This document shows positions 17,787-26,807 of a stretch of 64,000 nt of DNA, piece by piece; the first letter of the stretch is position 1, and each line of letters opens with the position of its first letter. The notes beneath the pieces are model-generated. The model was not told the DNA's origin, searched no databases, and saw only the letters and a program-made list of their open reading frames with translations. This DNA is from Caldilineaceae bacterium. Its GTDB lineage: Bacteria; Chloroflexota; Anaerolineae; Caldilineales; Caldilineaceae. The stretch lies in NCBI GenBank assembly GCA_022821545.1, contig JAJEDJ010000018.1:80743-144742 (forward strand). The letters are read 5' to 3'. The position numbers and the translations under genes are program-made.

Positions 17787-18454
17787 GCCAGTCAGTGGAG
17801 GACCGTGTTCAGAGGGAGGTCGCCCGCCGCGTAGACGGCGCAGTACTCTGGATAGCGCAGCACTGGCTTGCTCTCTTCAATGCCCTGGTCGCCCTTTACC
17901 TGCTGTTGCCGTTCCTGGCGCCTGTACTGGCAAGTGCAGGACTTTCCAGGCCGGCATCTCTCCTCTACTCTGTTTACTCAGCTACCTGTCACCAGCTGCC
18001 GGAACGCAGTTATTTCCTCTTTGGCGAGCAGCCTTTTTACAGCCTCTCATCCCTGGAAACGGGCGGCCTGCCCGAAGACCAGGGACTTTTCCAACGCCGC
18101 GCCTTCCGCGGCAACGAGTCCACCGGATACAAGATTGCGGTCTGTCAACGCGATGTGGCCATCTACGGGTCGGTTGTGCTGGCCGGCCTGCTGTTTGGCA
18201 TACTGCGCGGACGCGTGCGCGGGATAGGGCTCAAGGTCTATCTACCACTGCTTATTCCCATGGCCATTGACGGCCTCAGCCAGCTGTTCGGTTTGCGCGA
18301 GAGCAACTGGTGGCTGCGCACAGTGACCGGCGCCCTTTTCGGGGGCGCTTCGGTGTGGCTTGCATACCCGTATATTGAAGCGGCGATGCGGGACGTAGTG
18401 CGGTCGGAAGAGATGCGGCTACGGCACAACTTGCCCGATACTGCTCTGAAATAG
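17783..18454 (+). CDS. DUF2085 membrane protein
   Basis: A 223-residue protein with four to five membrane segments. The conserved DUF2085 features are CHQLPERSYFLFG, the FRGNESTGYKIAVCQRDVAIY segment (a Cys-rich extracytoplasmic region) and the late PMAIDGLSQLFGLRESNW motif. The function of the family is unknown. The conserved Cys/His pattern and its frequent occurrence near redox genes suggest metal or thiol chemistry. It ends the cytochrome maturation cluster, and its last 36 bases overlap the end of a decayed gene on the other strand. Confidence 0.82.
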   Translation: MSQSVEDRVQREVARRVDGAVLWIAQHWLALFNALVALYLLLPFLAPVLASAGLSRPASLLYSVYSATCHQLPERSYFLFGEQPFYSLSSLETGGLPEDQGLFQRRAFRGNESTGYKIAVCQRDVAIYGSVVLAGLLFGILRGRVRGIGLKVYLPLLIPMAIDGLSQLFGLRESNWWLRTVTGALFGGASVWLAYPYIEAAMRDVVRSEEMRLRHNLPDTALK

Positions 18455-19245
18455 CGCCGGTTCTTGCAAGATCTGCCTCAGATAGGCTGGATTTTGACCT
18501 TGGCGAAAGAGGACGTGCGCTTCGGTAGCGAAACGGTCTTTGTCCCATTTTCCGTCACCATAACGAAGACGCAGTTCCTCGAAAGGGGTGACTGAAATGA
18601 TGTATGAATCAAGGGTCACGTTGCGGAATCCAGCACGGTTGTTCATTTCCTTGGTGAGGTCGGCTAACTTCCTGTGGAGTTGCGCCTTATCGTCATGGAT
18701 GTAGGCGTTGGCATGAAGCATTCCGTGCGGTTCGCTCCTGATCTTGTCACTTTGATTGGTCAGCAGAGGTTGGTAGAGGTGACGGTCGAAGTGAATGTTC
18801 GGAAGTTCCTGTACCCTCTCTTGGTAAATCCGGCTGCCTTCAGTGATCATCTTCTGTACAGCGCCTATCAGTTCTGCATCGTCGCGCGGTAACTTGATAG
18901 TGTAGTCACGGAAGTTTGTATCCGTCTCCTCCGGCGTCGTCTCCTCCTTCAGGTTGAGAATGTGAAAATCCTTGCCGTATTCGTTCAGCGAGCCGAGCAG
19001 TCCGTTCTGATCGTTGCAGTAGCGGTCCAGAAAAATTTCGGTTTATCTCCACGCGATATCAGCCGGAGATAGACGTAACTGCGGCCATCAGGAGTGAAGC
19101 CTTCTGGAGCCTCCTTGATGTCTTCAAGCAGTTGCGGTGTGTTCTCGTAGCCCAACTGTTCATTCAGCCAAGACAGCAGAACCAAGCTATGTTCCAACTG
19201 GGCGGAATCACCTGACTTGCTCCGGTTTGCGGTCGTGCCCGGCAT
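18419..19245 (-). pseudogene. Remnant of a restriction-type DEAD/DEAH helicase
   Basis: Two fragments on the minus strand. The first, from 19245, begins SQLEHSLVLLSWLNEQLGY-like (EHSLVLLSWLNEQLGYENT) and ends at SRGDKPK. The reading frame then breaks near 19040, and sequence in a second frame (FLDRYCNDQNGLLGSLNEYG, NLKEETTPEETDTNFRDY) continues into the fragment ending at 18419 (LPNIHFDRHLYQPLL). These resemble the N- and C-terminal parts of helicases paired with type III-like methylases. No Walker A or DEAD/DEAH motif remains, so the motor has been deleted. The C-terminal end also seems cut short. The start overlaps the hepT stop (TGATG), showing former operon membership. Confidence 0.75.
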
Positions 19246-19592
19246 CAGTTCTGGTCCTTGCCAACAATTGCCCTGAGTTGCTCAACCAGGAGTGGCAAAT
19301 CATTGACTATCACGTCCCACAGCACATTGAGATCAACACGATGGTAAGCGTGGGCTAGCCGGTTGCGCATTCCGATGATTTCTCTCCAGGCAATCGCAGG
19401 ATGTTGCCGCCGCGCCTTCTCGGAAACACGACTGGCCGCTTCGCCAACGATTTCCACTAACCTCTGCAATGCGAGTTGCATTTTCCGGTCATGCACCATG
19501 GCATCCAGACTTGCGTCTCCCAGCATATCAATGGCTTCCTCAGCGTAGATCAGCATATCCACAAGGCTAACTTGGTCATCCCGTTTGGTCAT
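19245..19592 (-). CDS. hepT: HEPN-domain toxin HepT
   Basis: A 115-residue HEPN-fold protein (DUF86). The ribonuclease motif R-x4-H is R76-N-R-L-A-H81 (IIGMRNRLAHAYHRVD), with the conserved Tyr83 that the partner nucleotidyltransferase modifies by AMPylation in characterised HepT/MntA systems. The start is the ATG at 19592, giving the usual HepT length and overlapping the mntA end by 17 bases. It sits between the methyltransferase and the restriction-helicase remnant. Confidence 0.92.
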   Translation of the reverse strand: MTKRDDQVSLVDMLIYAEEAIDMLGDASLDAMVHDRKMQLALQRLVEIVGEAASRVSEKARRQHPAIAWREIIGMRNRLAHAYHRVDLNVLWDVIVNDLPLLVEQLRAIVGKDQN

Positions 19593-19890
19593 AGACCGCC
19601 TCCGCCGAACCGAGTATCTCCGCACGGAGCAGCCAGTTCCGGTTGCTTTCGATTCCCCGGAAGGTGTGCAAATCCACTTGCCGGCCCAATATCTCTGACA
19701 ATTCATCTCCAATTGTGATAAACGCCAACCCCACCCGTGCATCTGGCTCGAATTCCACCAGAACATCCACATCGCTGTCGGGCGCAAAATCGTCTCGCAA
19801 CACCGACCCAAACAGCGCCAGGCGGCGGATACGGTGGCGCCGGCAAAACTTGGCGACATCCTCCTTTGGAATCTTGATTCGTGCGTTCAT
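19576..19890 (-). CDS. mntA: MNT-type nucleotidyltransferase antitoxin MntA
   Basis: A 104-residue minimal nucleotidyltransferase. The GS-x10-DxD motif is visible as G28-S29 ... D40-V-D42 (ALFGSVLRDDFAPDSDVDVL). Such proteins neutralise HepT by adding AMP to its active-site Tyr. It overlaps the upstream methyltransferase by 4 bases (ATGA) and the downstream hepT by 17, so all three are translationally coupled. Length and motif are typical and the pair looks intact. Confidence 0.92.
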   Translation of the reverse strand: MNARIKIPKEDVAKFCRRHRIRRLALFGSVLRDDFAPDSDVDVLVEFEPDARVGLAFITIGDELSEILGRQVDLHTFRGIESNRNWLLRAEILGSAEAVYDQTG

Positions 19891-21614
19891 GATTGTATTC
19901 CTGCGAACATGCGGGCTTTGAACAGGGGTTCCAGCGCTTTGGCATTGGGAATGAAGGAGTCTCCGTTGACATAGATGAGATCCGCGCCCTCGACGAGACC
20001 GTTCTCGGCCACGAACTGTCTGTCGCGTTCATAACCGGCCTCGTTCCAACCAGCCGTCTCGCGCCAGATGACCGCGACAACCTGACCGGGGTTGTCGCGG
20101 GTCTCGCCCTGGTAGACCAGGTAACGCCGGCCGTCATCATCGTAGACTCGCCGCGTGCGAACAATCAGCCCCAGCAGGTAGTTGAAGGTTTCGGGAACGT
20201 CCGCGACCCGTGCGCGCGTCTGCCCGTCGGCGTGAACGTTCAACTGATAGCTGAACGGGCTGACCAGCTTTTCCACGTTAAGGAGCGTCTCACTGCGCTT
20301 CGTCTCCCAGTTGAGCATATATTTGAGGAGGTAATCATCAAAGCCGAAGCGCATCGCAGCCTGCCCCGCGTGCTCGTCAATCTCGATGTTGTTGAGCGCG
20401 TCTTCGTAGGACTCCAGACGGATGTATTTGACGATACGAGGACCGCGCTCGGCCTCTTCGGGCGTTGCCATGCCCTTTGGCTTACCGTCTTTCCATTCGG
20501 GCGTGAAGGTAACTTTCTTGAGGTGGGGGAGTAGCACAGTGTCGAAATGGGCCCCCATTTCGATGAGGATGAACTTGCGTTGCCCGCCGTCCTCACGATT
20601 CAGGTTGATGACAGCATGGCCGGTGGTGCCGGAGCCGGCGAAAAAATCAATGCAGCAATCATTGTCGTGCAACTGACAAACCCTGAGACAATCCGCGACT
20701 GTATAGACTGACTTTGGAAACGAAAAGGCATTCGAATAACCCAGGATATGGGCGAGCAGATTGGTGCCGTAGTCGGTTGCAGAGTACTTCTTATCAACCC
20801 ATAAAGTTGATGGTAGAGTAGCTGGGGTCATGCGTGACTTCATGTAAATGCCTGGTTTTCCCATGTTATCAGGTCTTGTAGAGAGATCGGTGAGTCTTTT
20901 CATCGCCGTTTCATGTCCCCACTTCCAAGTTTTCTCTTCTCCCTTTGCATTTATGGGGTATACAAGTGTCTCTCCCTTGACTGGTTCGGAGGAAGTGGCC
21001 CATTGCCCATATTGATGGTCCCAAACAAGAGATGGAATTGTAACTGCGCCAGTAACGCTCGCGTAGATCGGATAAAACAATTTAGGACGAGCTGCTCTAT
21101 TCGCATTTAACCCACCATGCTTCCGAAAATTTACCCATTCAAACCTTCCTTTGTCATCGTGTTGGTCATACCTTGCTATTTGCTCAGCAGTTTTCAGAAG
21201 TTGGCCAACCGCGCAGTTCTCATCTGCACCCACAAATAAAGCATAATCATGAGATACGGAAAACCCTGTCAAAGCTGACCGACCAGCAGGATTGCTACGG
21301 ACAACGACGGTTCCCAGCATAGATGCTTCGGTGAAAACATAGGTGAGACAGTGATAAAGACGGTGGTACTCAGAATCATCTATGGCGACGCATAGAATAC
21401 CGTTCGTGACAATGATACGGGAAAAAGAGTTGAGCCGATTCGCAATCAGGCTGAGCCAAGATGAATGTTTGTAATCATTCTTGTAAAGGATCTCTGATGC
21501 GGCTGTATTATACGGCGGATCAATATAAGCACACTTCACGCTCTTCCGATATTTTTTCTGCAACAAGGTCAGCGCCTGCCAGTTTTCGCTGTGAACCAGC
21601 ACGCCGTTTGTCAT
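19887..21614 (-). CDS. Type III-like adenine methyltransferase, catalytic part
   Basis: A 575-residue N6-adenine (beta-class) methyltransferase. Motif IV DPPYN is at 32-36 near the N-terminus, and the SAM-binding motif FFAGSGTTGHAV lies near 325. The variable segment between them should be the target recognition domain. The C-terminal 180 residues include YQLNVHADGQTRARVADVPE and LVYQGETRDNPGQVVAVIWR, seen in large single-chain homologues. In those homologues the upstream N-terminal domain is fused; here it is a separate gene overlapping by 4 bases. The recognition-domain DNA is AT-richer than its flanks. With the helicase lost, it probably acts as a solitary methylase. Confidence 0.85.
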   Translation of the reverse strand: MTNGVLVHSENWQALTLLQKKYRKSVKCAYIDPPYNTAASEILYKNDYKHSSWLSLIANRLNSFSRIIVTNGILCVAIDDSEYHRLYHCLTYVFTEASMLGTVVVRSNPAGRSALTGFSVSHDYALFVGADENCAVGQLLKTAEQIARYDQHDDKGRFEWVNFRKHGGLNANRAARPKLFYPIYASVTGAVTIPSLVWDHQYGQWATSSEPVKGETLVYPINAKGEEKTWKWGHETAMKRLTDLSTRPDNMGKPGIYMKSRMTPATLPSTLWVDKKYSATDYGTNLLAHILGYSNAFSFPKSVYTVADCLRVCQLHDNDCCIDFFAGSGTTGHAVINLNREDGGQRKFILIEMGAHFDTVLLPHLKKVTFTPEWKDGKPKGMATPEEAERGPRIVKYIRLESYEDALNNIEIDEHAGQAAMRFGFDDYLLKYMLNWETKRSETLLNVEKLVSPFSYQLNVHADGQTRARVADVPETFNYLLGLIVRTRRVYDDDGRRYLVYQGETRDNPGQVVAVIWRETAGWNEAGYERDRQFVAENGLVEGADLIYVNGDSFIPNAKALEPLFKARMFAGIQS

Positions 21615-22324
21615 CCCGTCCAGGTCTCATAGGTGGCGAGCAGCCTTTCAACAAATTCTTGCCTGAAATGTTTCGTGTCCACAACCAGCGCCGGGCGCGC
21701 CTTCAAGAAGTCGAGGCGTCTGTCTTGTCTGCTGACACCCGAGTTGAATAGATCGTCCTGCGTTTCATCAATATCGAACAGATCTTCCCACTCATTCCAC
21801 TGCGCGTCACAAGCGGCGATATCGGAGTAAAACCCTTCATCAATTATGCCCACCCTGATGCAATACCCGGTCTCGATGATAAATTTGCGCTTTTCCCAGA
21901 GCATCTTCTGGAAACTTTCGATCTGGTCCAGGAAATCGATGATGCGACTACCGACCGATTTGATCAGCCGTAGCATCTGGAACCAGCCTTCGGCCAATTC
22001 CTGCCCGGCGTTCTCCATCTCGTCCAGGTTGCCTTGAGCATCAATGTATTCGCCCAGCGTTTCTCGAACCTCGTGAGCAGCCTCCTCCAACTCCTGAGCA
22101 GCACGGATCTGTTGAACCAGCGGCCCGCTATCCAACTCATCGGAGACAGTCTGCACTAGGTCTTCAGTGATGAATCTCTCTATGGCATCCCGCTTGTAAT
22201 TCATGATGCGGTAGATGCCGAAATCCAGGTCGGCGCAGTCGAATTGGAACAACTCACGCAGGAGTTGCTGGAATTTGCTGATGTGGGGTGGTGTCGCTTC
22301 CATGTTGGTCATCATCTTGTTCAT
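21611..22324 (-). CDS. N-terminal domain of the type III-like methyltransferase (split gene)
   Basis: A 237-residue protein starting with LLRELFQFDCADLDFGIYRI and MNYKRDAIERFI, and ending with RRLDFLKARPALVVDTKHF and FVERLLATYETW. These are the N-terminal features of roughly 900-1000-residue site-specific methyltransferases of this type, normally joined directly to the (V/L)HSENWQAL segment that starts the next gene. A central coiled-coil-prone stretch (90-150) precedes the beta part. The frame ends in GGATGA, where the next gene starts. It could be a true split with coupled translation or a frameshift. Confidence 0.75.
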   Translation of the reverse strand: MNKMMTNMEATPPHISKFQQLLRELFQFDCADLDFGIYRIMNYKRDAIERFITEDLVQTVSDELDSGPLVQQIRAAQELEEAAHEVRETLGEYIDAQGNLDEMENAGQELAEGWFQMLRLIKSVGSRIIDFLDQIESFQKMLWEKRKFIIETGYCIRVGIIDEGFYSDIAACDAQWNEWEDLFDIDETQDDLFNSGVSRQDRRLDFLKARPALVVDTKHFRQEFVERLLATYETWTG

Positions 22325-22378
22325 TGATTTACGTTTGTTGCAGAAGAAACCGGACTTGGCAACCGTGTCTCTTGCTGC

Positions 22379-23329
22379 TCAATAGTTGGTAATCAGAAGC
22401 TCAGTGATCGGACCCCTCTTCGCCCCGTTGCTGTTGATGCGGCGGCTGGCGAGCACTTTGTGAATGCTGAACCCGGCATAGAGCTCCTCGAAGAAGCTGT
22501 CTTGGGGGTTCTCGTTCCGCGGGTCGGAATTGCTCAGCATCAGTTTGGCGCCAGCGCACCCCAGTTCCTGGTAGAAAAGCGCCAGCCGCCTCTGCTCATC
22601 GTCGTCAAACGGGAATTTGTAGAAGGAGTTGAAGCTGGCGGTCTTGCTGATCGGGCGGTACGGAGGATCCAGATAGACAAAGGTTTTCTCGTCTACGAAC
22701 CTCTTGCACGCAGTAAAGTCCCCGAAGTGGATCTCCGCATTCCGGAGCGACCGCGACACGGAGCGCAGATTCTCCTCGTCACAGATCCTGGGGTTGCGGT
22801 AGTTGCCAAAAGGGACATTGAAATCGCCACGGGAATTGACGCGATAGAGGCCGTTGAAACAGGTGCGATTCAGAAAGATCAGGCGCGCAACGTGCAACGC
22901 CTCTTCCTGAGCCGACGCGGAGCAGAGACTAGAGGCACGTTTCTGATTGAACGACCGCCGCGCTTCGTAGAAGTATTCTTGACGTCGGACCCGGTCCAAT
23001 TGCAGATACTGGCGCTTAATCTCCTCCAGCCGCTCTATCAGATTCTCGACCTGCTGCTGGATGGTGCGGTAAGCAAGAACAAGATCCTCGTTCATGTCGG
23101 AAATGAAAAACTCGCGGACATCAAAGTCGTTTGCAATGAGAAAGAAGACCGCGCCTCCACCGATGAAGGGTTCAGCATACTTGGCGAGTCTTCCCTCCTC
23201 CATGCCAGGGGGCAGATGTCGTCCAATCTGCCCCAGAAGTTGTCCCTTGCCGCCCGCCCACTTGAGAAATGGTCTTGCCTTTTCCTGGTCCCCGGTAACG
23301 TTTCGAGTTGACGTTTGCATAGGGCACAT
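22379..23329 (-). CDS. Dam/DpnM-type DNA adenine methylase
   Basis: A 316-residue D12-class (alpha) N6-adenine methyltransferase. The SAM site is FLKWAGGKGQLL (residues 21-32) with EPFIGGGAVFF, and the catalytic motif is DPPYRP. FLNRTCFNGLYRVNSRGDFN is the typical DpnM-like recognition and turn region. Enzymes of this class often methylate GATC, but the specificity here is not known. It lies 54 bases upstream of the split methyltransferase on the same strand and may belong to the same modification locus. Confidence 0.9.
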   Translation of the reverse strand: MCPMQTSTRNVTGDQEKARPFLKWAGGKGQLLGQIGRHLPPGMEEGRLAKYAEPFIGGGAVFFLIANDFDVREFFISDMNEDLVLAYRTIQQQVENLIERLEEIKRQYLQLDRVRRQEYFYEARRSFNQKRASSLCSASAQEEALHVARLIFLNRTCFNGLYRVNSRGDFNVPFGNYRNPRICDEENLRSVSRSLRNAEIHFGDFTACKRFVDEKTFVYLDPPYRPISKTASFNSFYKFPFDDDEQRRLALFYQELGCAGAKLMLSNSDPRNENPQDSFFEELYAGFSIHKVLASRRINSNGAKRGPITELLITNY

Positions 23330-23416
23330 TCGAGTACGGGTCTCAAACTAAAACCTGGAAACGCCAGCACTGCTCACATTATCGCACAATCGTTCTATCA
23401 TTTCAACTTTCGCTCT

Positions 23417-25591
23417 CTAACCATATCGCGGACACACCGCCACAGCATCGCTCATCACCCGCCCCTCCTCGACCACCAGAGCGATACCGCCGCCGCCGAG
23501 TTCGCTATCGGTCACGTCGAAGAGAGTTTCGTCGAGATTGTCGATGCTACCCTGTAGCCGATCGCCCGTGACCCGCAAAGAAAATGTGTGCGACTCGCCG
23601 TATTCCCAGGGGAAATCGGCCTCGGCCAGTACGGTATCGCCGTCCAGCGCGCGTACAAGTCGTGCTATGCCGCGGCCATCGGCCGCGCGGCCTAGAAGCA
23701 ACGCGTAGTAGCGGCGCATCCCCTGTACCCTGGCGGCGATGCCGGCCGCTTTGCACAGGTGCAGTGTGAGCTCGGTCTTCACTTCGTAGTCATGCCACTC
23801 TCTGGTCCCCGTAGACAGAAGGCCGCGGCCCCTGTTCTGAACCAGCCGGAACGATTCCGGCCACCAGAAGTCGTAGCTGTCGACGCCGTTGACCCAGGCT
23901 CGCCTCCACATCTGGGGGATAGACTTTCCCAGGCGCTTTCTGTCAAGCGGCGCGTCCGGACGCGTAAACGTCACGTCGGGTTCGCCTTCCCAGGTGAGGT
24001 AGTCCAGATAGATCGTGCCTTGTGTACGTTCGTCGCTCTGGACGGCCACTCCGATTTCGGCAATAGGCTCATTGCCCTCACCATCCACAGTCCAACTGAA
24101 TATGTGGTGCGCGCCTGGCTCAAGCTTTTGGGATGGCCCGGCCTCCAGGGTCAGCTGGTCGTCTTGCGACCGGTAGCGGCGCAGAAACAGACTCACTTCC
24201 ACAGCGCGCTCATTGCCGGCATCCGCCTCAATCGCAGCTGAAACTGTCTGTCCGGGATAGATTGAGGGGGAAGCCAACAGGCCGTATCCGCGCTGTTCGA
24301 AGTAGACTGCGGTCTCTTTGGAGGGGATAAAGGTATGGGTAGCGGCCCGGGCCGGGCGCCCGGTGGCTACGCCGCTGAATTGGAGGGCAAGGCTGCGACG
24401 GCCCGACCGGCTGTGACCGGCCACGTTTTCGAGGGTCAGCGTGCCGCGGCTGTCTACGCTTTCGTCGGCCATGAAGCCCTGTACCGAGCCGGGCAGCTCA
24501 AAGTGGTATCGGGCGCCATCCTTGGGTGCGTGAACCGGCGCGCCGGACATTGCACGGCCGATGTTGGTTACGTTGAGGCTTTCCGTAACGGCGTCAGTGA
24601 CGGCCCTTCCTCCGTCGGCAGTCGGCAGATAGAGGCGGTCTGACAGTGGCCCGCGGAAATCGGGGCCGTCCTCAAGCCCGGCCAACCCGTTCTTGATTCC
24701 CAACAGGCAGCCGACGTTGCCTGAATTGCAGTCCGTGTCCCAGCCACTCGTATTGACGATCATCAGCGACTTCTGGAAGCTGTCGTCTCCGTGGAGCAGG
24801 GCGTGAATGATCAGGGCGTGATTGGGGACCATATGGCAGTTTCCGCCAAATTTATCGTAGCCGAAATTGGCGGCGATTTCCTCTCGCGTTGCCCTCCAGT
24901 CATCTCCATGGCGGGCGTGCCACTCCCGAATCCGGTTGATCATTGCGCGTATGAGGGAGTCCGCCGGTATGACGGAAAGGCCGGTATCGATCAGCGCCTG
25001 GATGTCGGATTCGACAAAGGCCTGGGCCTCCATGGCCGCCAGCACTTGCGCCCCGTGAATGGCGACGCCGTCGTGGGAGACGCTGGCCGCCCGCCGCGCC
25101 AGGTCGGCGGCAAGCTCCGGGTCTCCCGGGGCAACCATGGCCCAACCATCGATGAAAATCTGGGCCCCGATCTGTTCGGCAACCACTTGGCCGTTCAGCG
25201 CCATTGAACCGCTTTCGGGAGCGGGGATGCCCTCTTTGAGGCGCAGATAGGCAGTATGTTCGGTAGAGTTTCCCATCCCTCCCCACCACAGGATTGTGCG
25301 CTCTTCTATAATGTAGTTCAGCCAGCTCTGGCCGATCTGCGCCGCCGTGATCGCCCGACTATTGCCATAGTCGGGCAAGGCGCGCAAAAAGGTGAATGTG
25401 CCGGAGATATCGTCGTCGGTAACGATGAGCGGCACATCCAGATGCTCGTGAACGTAGTAGTTGATTTCGCCGAACTGATCATTCAGCATCTCATAAGACC
25501 AGCCCTCGAAGGGGCGGCCCAGGTAGACGCCGATCAATTTGCCCAGTACACCGGCGTAAACTCTCTCTGAATAGTCGCTTGGAATGGACAT
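23417..25591 (-). CDS. ADP-ribosylglycohydrolase-family protein with C-terminal lectin-like region
   Basis: A 724-residue protein. Residues 1-350 form the ADP-ribosylglycohydrolase fold, with metal-ligand motifs T58-D-D-D61 (VTDDDISGTFTFL) and NTSGWDTDCNSGN. Between them are GGNCHMVPNHAL and several conserved Gly turns. The C-terminal half (LTLENVAGHSRSGRRSLALQ; GTREWHDYEVKTELTLHL) looks like one or two beta-sandwich, LamG/DUF1080-like modules. The N-terminal domain would hydrolyse an ADP-ribosyl or related N-glycosidic bond. The tail hints that the real substrate may be a glycoside. No signal peptide is seen. It lies 74 bases downstream of a Nudix gene. Confidence 0.85.
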   Translation of the reverse strand: MSIPSDYSERVYAGVLGKLIGVYLGRPFEGWSYEMLNDQFGEINYYVHEHLDVPLIVTDDDISGTFTFLRALPDYGNSRAITAAQIGQSWLNYIIEERTILWWGGMGNSTEHTAYLRLKEGIPAPESGSMALNGQVVAEQIGAQIFIDGWAMVAPGDPELAADLARRAASVSHDGVAIHGAQVLAAMEAQAFVESDIQALIDTGLSVIPADSLIRAMINRIREWHARHGDDWRATREEIAANFGYDKFGGNCHMVPNHALIIHALLHGDDSFQKSLMIVNTSGWDTDCNSGNVGCLLGIKNGLAGLEDGPDFRGPLSDRLYLPTADGGRAVTDAVTESLNVTNIGRAMSGAPVHAPKDGARYHFELPGSVQGFMADESVDSRGTLTLENVAGHSRSGRRSLALQFSGVATGRPARAATHTFIPSKETAVYFEQRGYGLLASPSIYPGQTVSAAIEADAGNERAVEVSLFLRRYRSQDDQLTLEAGPSQKLEPGAHHIFSWTVDGEGNEPIAEIGVAVQSDERTQGTIYLDYLTWEGEPDVTFTRPDAPLDRKRLGKSIPQMWRRAWVNGVDSYDFWWPESFRLVQNRGRGLLSTGTREWHDYEVKTELTLHLCKAAGIAARVQGMRRYYALLLGRAADGRGIARLVRALDGDTVLAEADFPWEYGESHTFSLRVTGDRLQGSIDNLDETLFDVTDSELGGGGIALVVEEGRVMSDAVAVCPRYG

Positions 25592-25665
25592 TCAACTGCT
25601 CCCGGATTGTGTGCGCTTCACTTGATCGAAGCGGTGGCGGACAATCTGACTCTGGCGAGAGGAAT

Positions 25666-26421
25666 CTAATCGTGGTCGGGCCAGTAGAACTCCCGCTTGG
25701 TTGGATCATCATAGCCGTCCATCCATGAATTCCTGAGTCCCGGCGTATTGATGGCCGCCTCGACAATGGCCCGATTGAAGTCGCCCACCAGTTCATGCTG
25801 CAAATACTCGCCGACAGGCATCCACAGGCATTCGTCAATCTCCCAGTCGTCCCGTTGGATTGCATGGGTGAGCGGCGAGAGCCGGCAAATAAAATAGATG
25901 TCGGATTTACCATAGCGATAGCCATGCCAGTGACGCCAACAGACGACGGCCTCGAACTTTGTCTTGACGCCGGTCTCCTCGAGGACTTCCCGCACAGCCG
26001 CCGCCGCCAGGTGCTCGCCGGGATGGAGGGCGCCACCGGGCAGCTTATAGTATGGCCGGGATGAACTGCGGTGCCTCTCTGAGACGACCAGTAGCTCCTG
26101 GCGCTCATTGATTACGACTCCGCCGGCGCCAATGTAATGGGTTGCGTACCCGGGTACCAGGGCATCCTCCTGCAATCTGCGGACGAGTAGCACGTAGTTT
26201 GGTTCGGTGTGGTGGAATTCGAAACCAGCCGCGGTGGAGATTGGAATGAAGGCGGCCCGCTCGATGGGCAGGTGCAGCCAGACGAGGAATCGACCGTCCT
26301 GGATCCACTTCACCAAAGAAGAGGCGAGACCTTTTTCGAAGGCTGAGACTTCCGTGGGCAAGTCTTCGGTGTTGATTTCTATGCCGTTAAAGCGGTTGAC
26401 GGCATGTGGCAGGATTTTCAT
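25666..26421 (-). CDS. Nudix hydrolase, NUDT6-like
   Basis: A 251-residue enzyme. The N-terminal domain (residues 10-85: GIEINTEDLPTEVSAFEKGL ... FEFHHTEPNYVLLV) matches the pre-Nudix domain of NUDT6/NUDT8-type plant and animal proteins. The Nudix box is G130-x5-E136-x7-R144-E145-V-x-E148-E149-x-G151-V152 and is complete. Such enzymes cleave nucleoside diphosphates linked to another group, for example ADP-ribose, NADH or CoA. The start is the ATG at 26421, preceded by AAAGGTGA. A longer reading would add 37 non-conserved residues. It is co-directional with the ADP-ribosylglycohydrolase gene. Confidence 0.88.
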   Translation of the reverse strand: MKILPHAVNRFNGIEINTEDLPTEVSAFEKGLASSLVKWIQDGRFLVWLHLPIERAAFIPISTAAGFEFHHTEPNYVLLVRRLQEDALVPGYATHYIGAGGVVINERQELLVVSERHRSSSRPYYKLPGGALHPGEHLAAAAVREVLEETGVKTKFEAVVCWRHWHGYRYGKSDIYFICRLSPLTHAIQRDDWEIDECLWMPVGEYLQHELVGDFNRAIVEAAINTPGLRNSWMDGYDDPTKREFYWPDHD

Positions 26422-26807
26422 CGGGTCACCTTTCGGGACTAACGTCGCACTTTGGGCCTGTGCCAACGACGTCGACTGACACCGTGCCCCATAGCAGAGA
26501 GCCGTAGCATTAACCGGCAAGTCGGGGCACATTTCACCCGACCCTGCCTGGACGTTTTCCCATGCAGGGCTGGGCGAATGGGCTAAGATCGAGTTAGAGA
26601 GTTGAAGTCAGACTGCGGCAGACCTGTGAATCGTGAAGTTAACCTGATTCGACCTATTTTAGTCGTCCATCTTCCACAAATCAAGTTAATGATAACGCAT
26701 TCAACAATCTCAGCGCGGATTGGCACAGAGATAAATTCTCTCGAATGTGCTATTCTGAAAGCCTACAAGAGAGAAGGGTCGCGCAATTGAGTTCAGGAGT
26801 GTAAGCC
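26422..26807. other. Intergenic region between divergent Nudix and dienelactone hydrolase genes
   Basis: 386 bases with no convincing gene. On the plus strand, TG-C-TATTCT at 26748-26756 resembles an extended -10 element for the dienelactone hydrolase gene, 52 bases before its start. No good -35 is at the right distance (TTGGCA at 26720 is too far). AT-rich sequence at 26590-26760 fits a promoter region. Confidence 0.4.
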
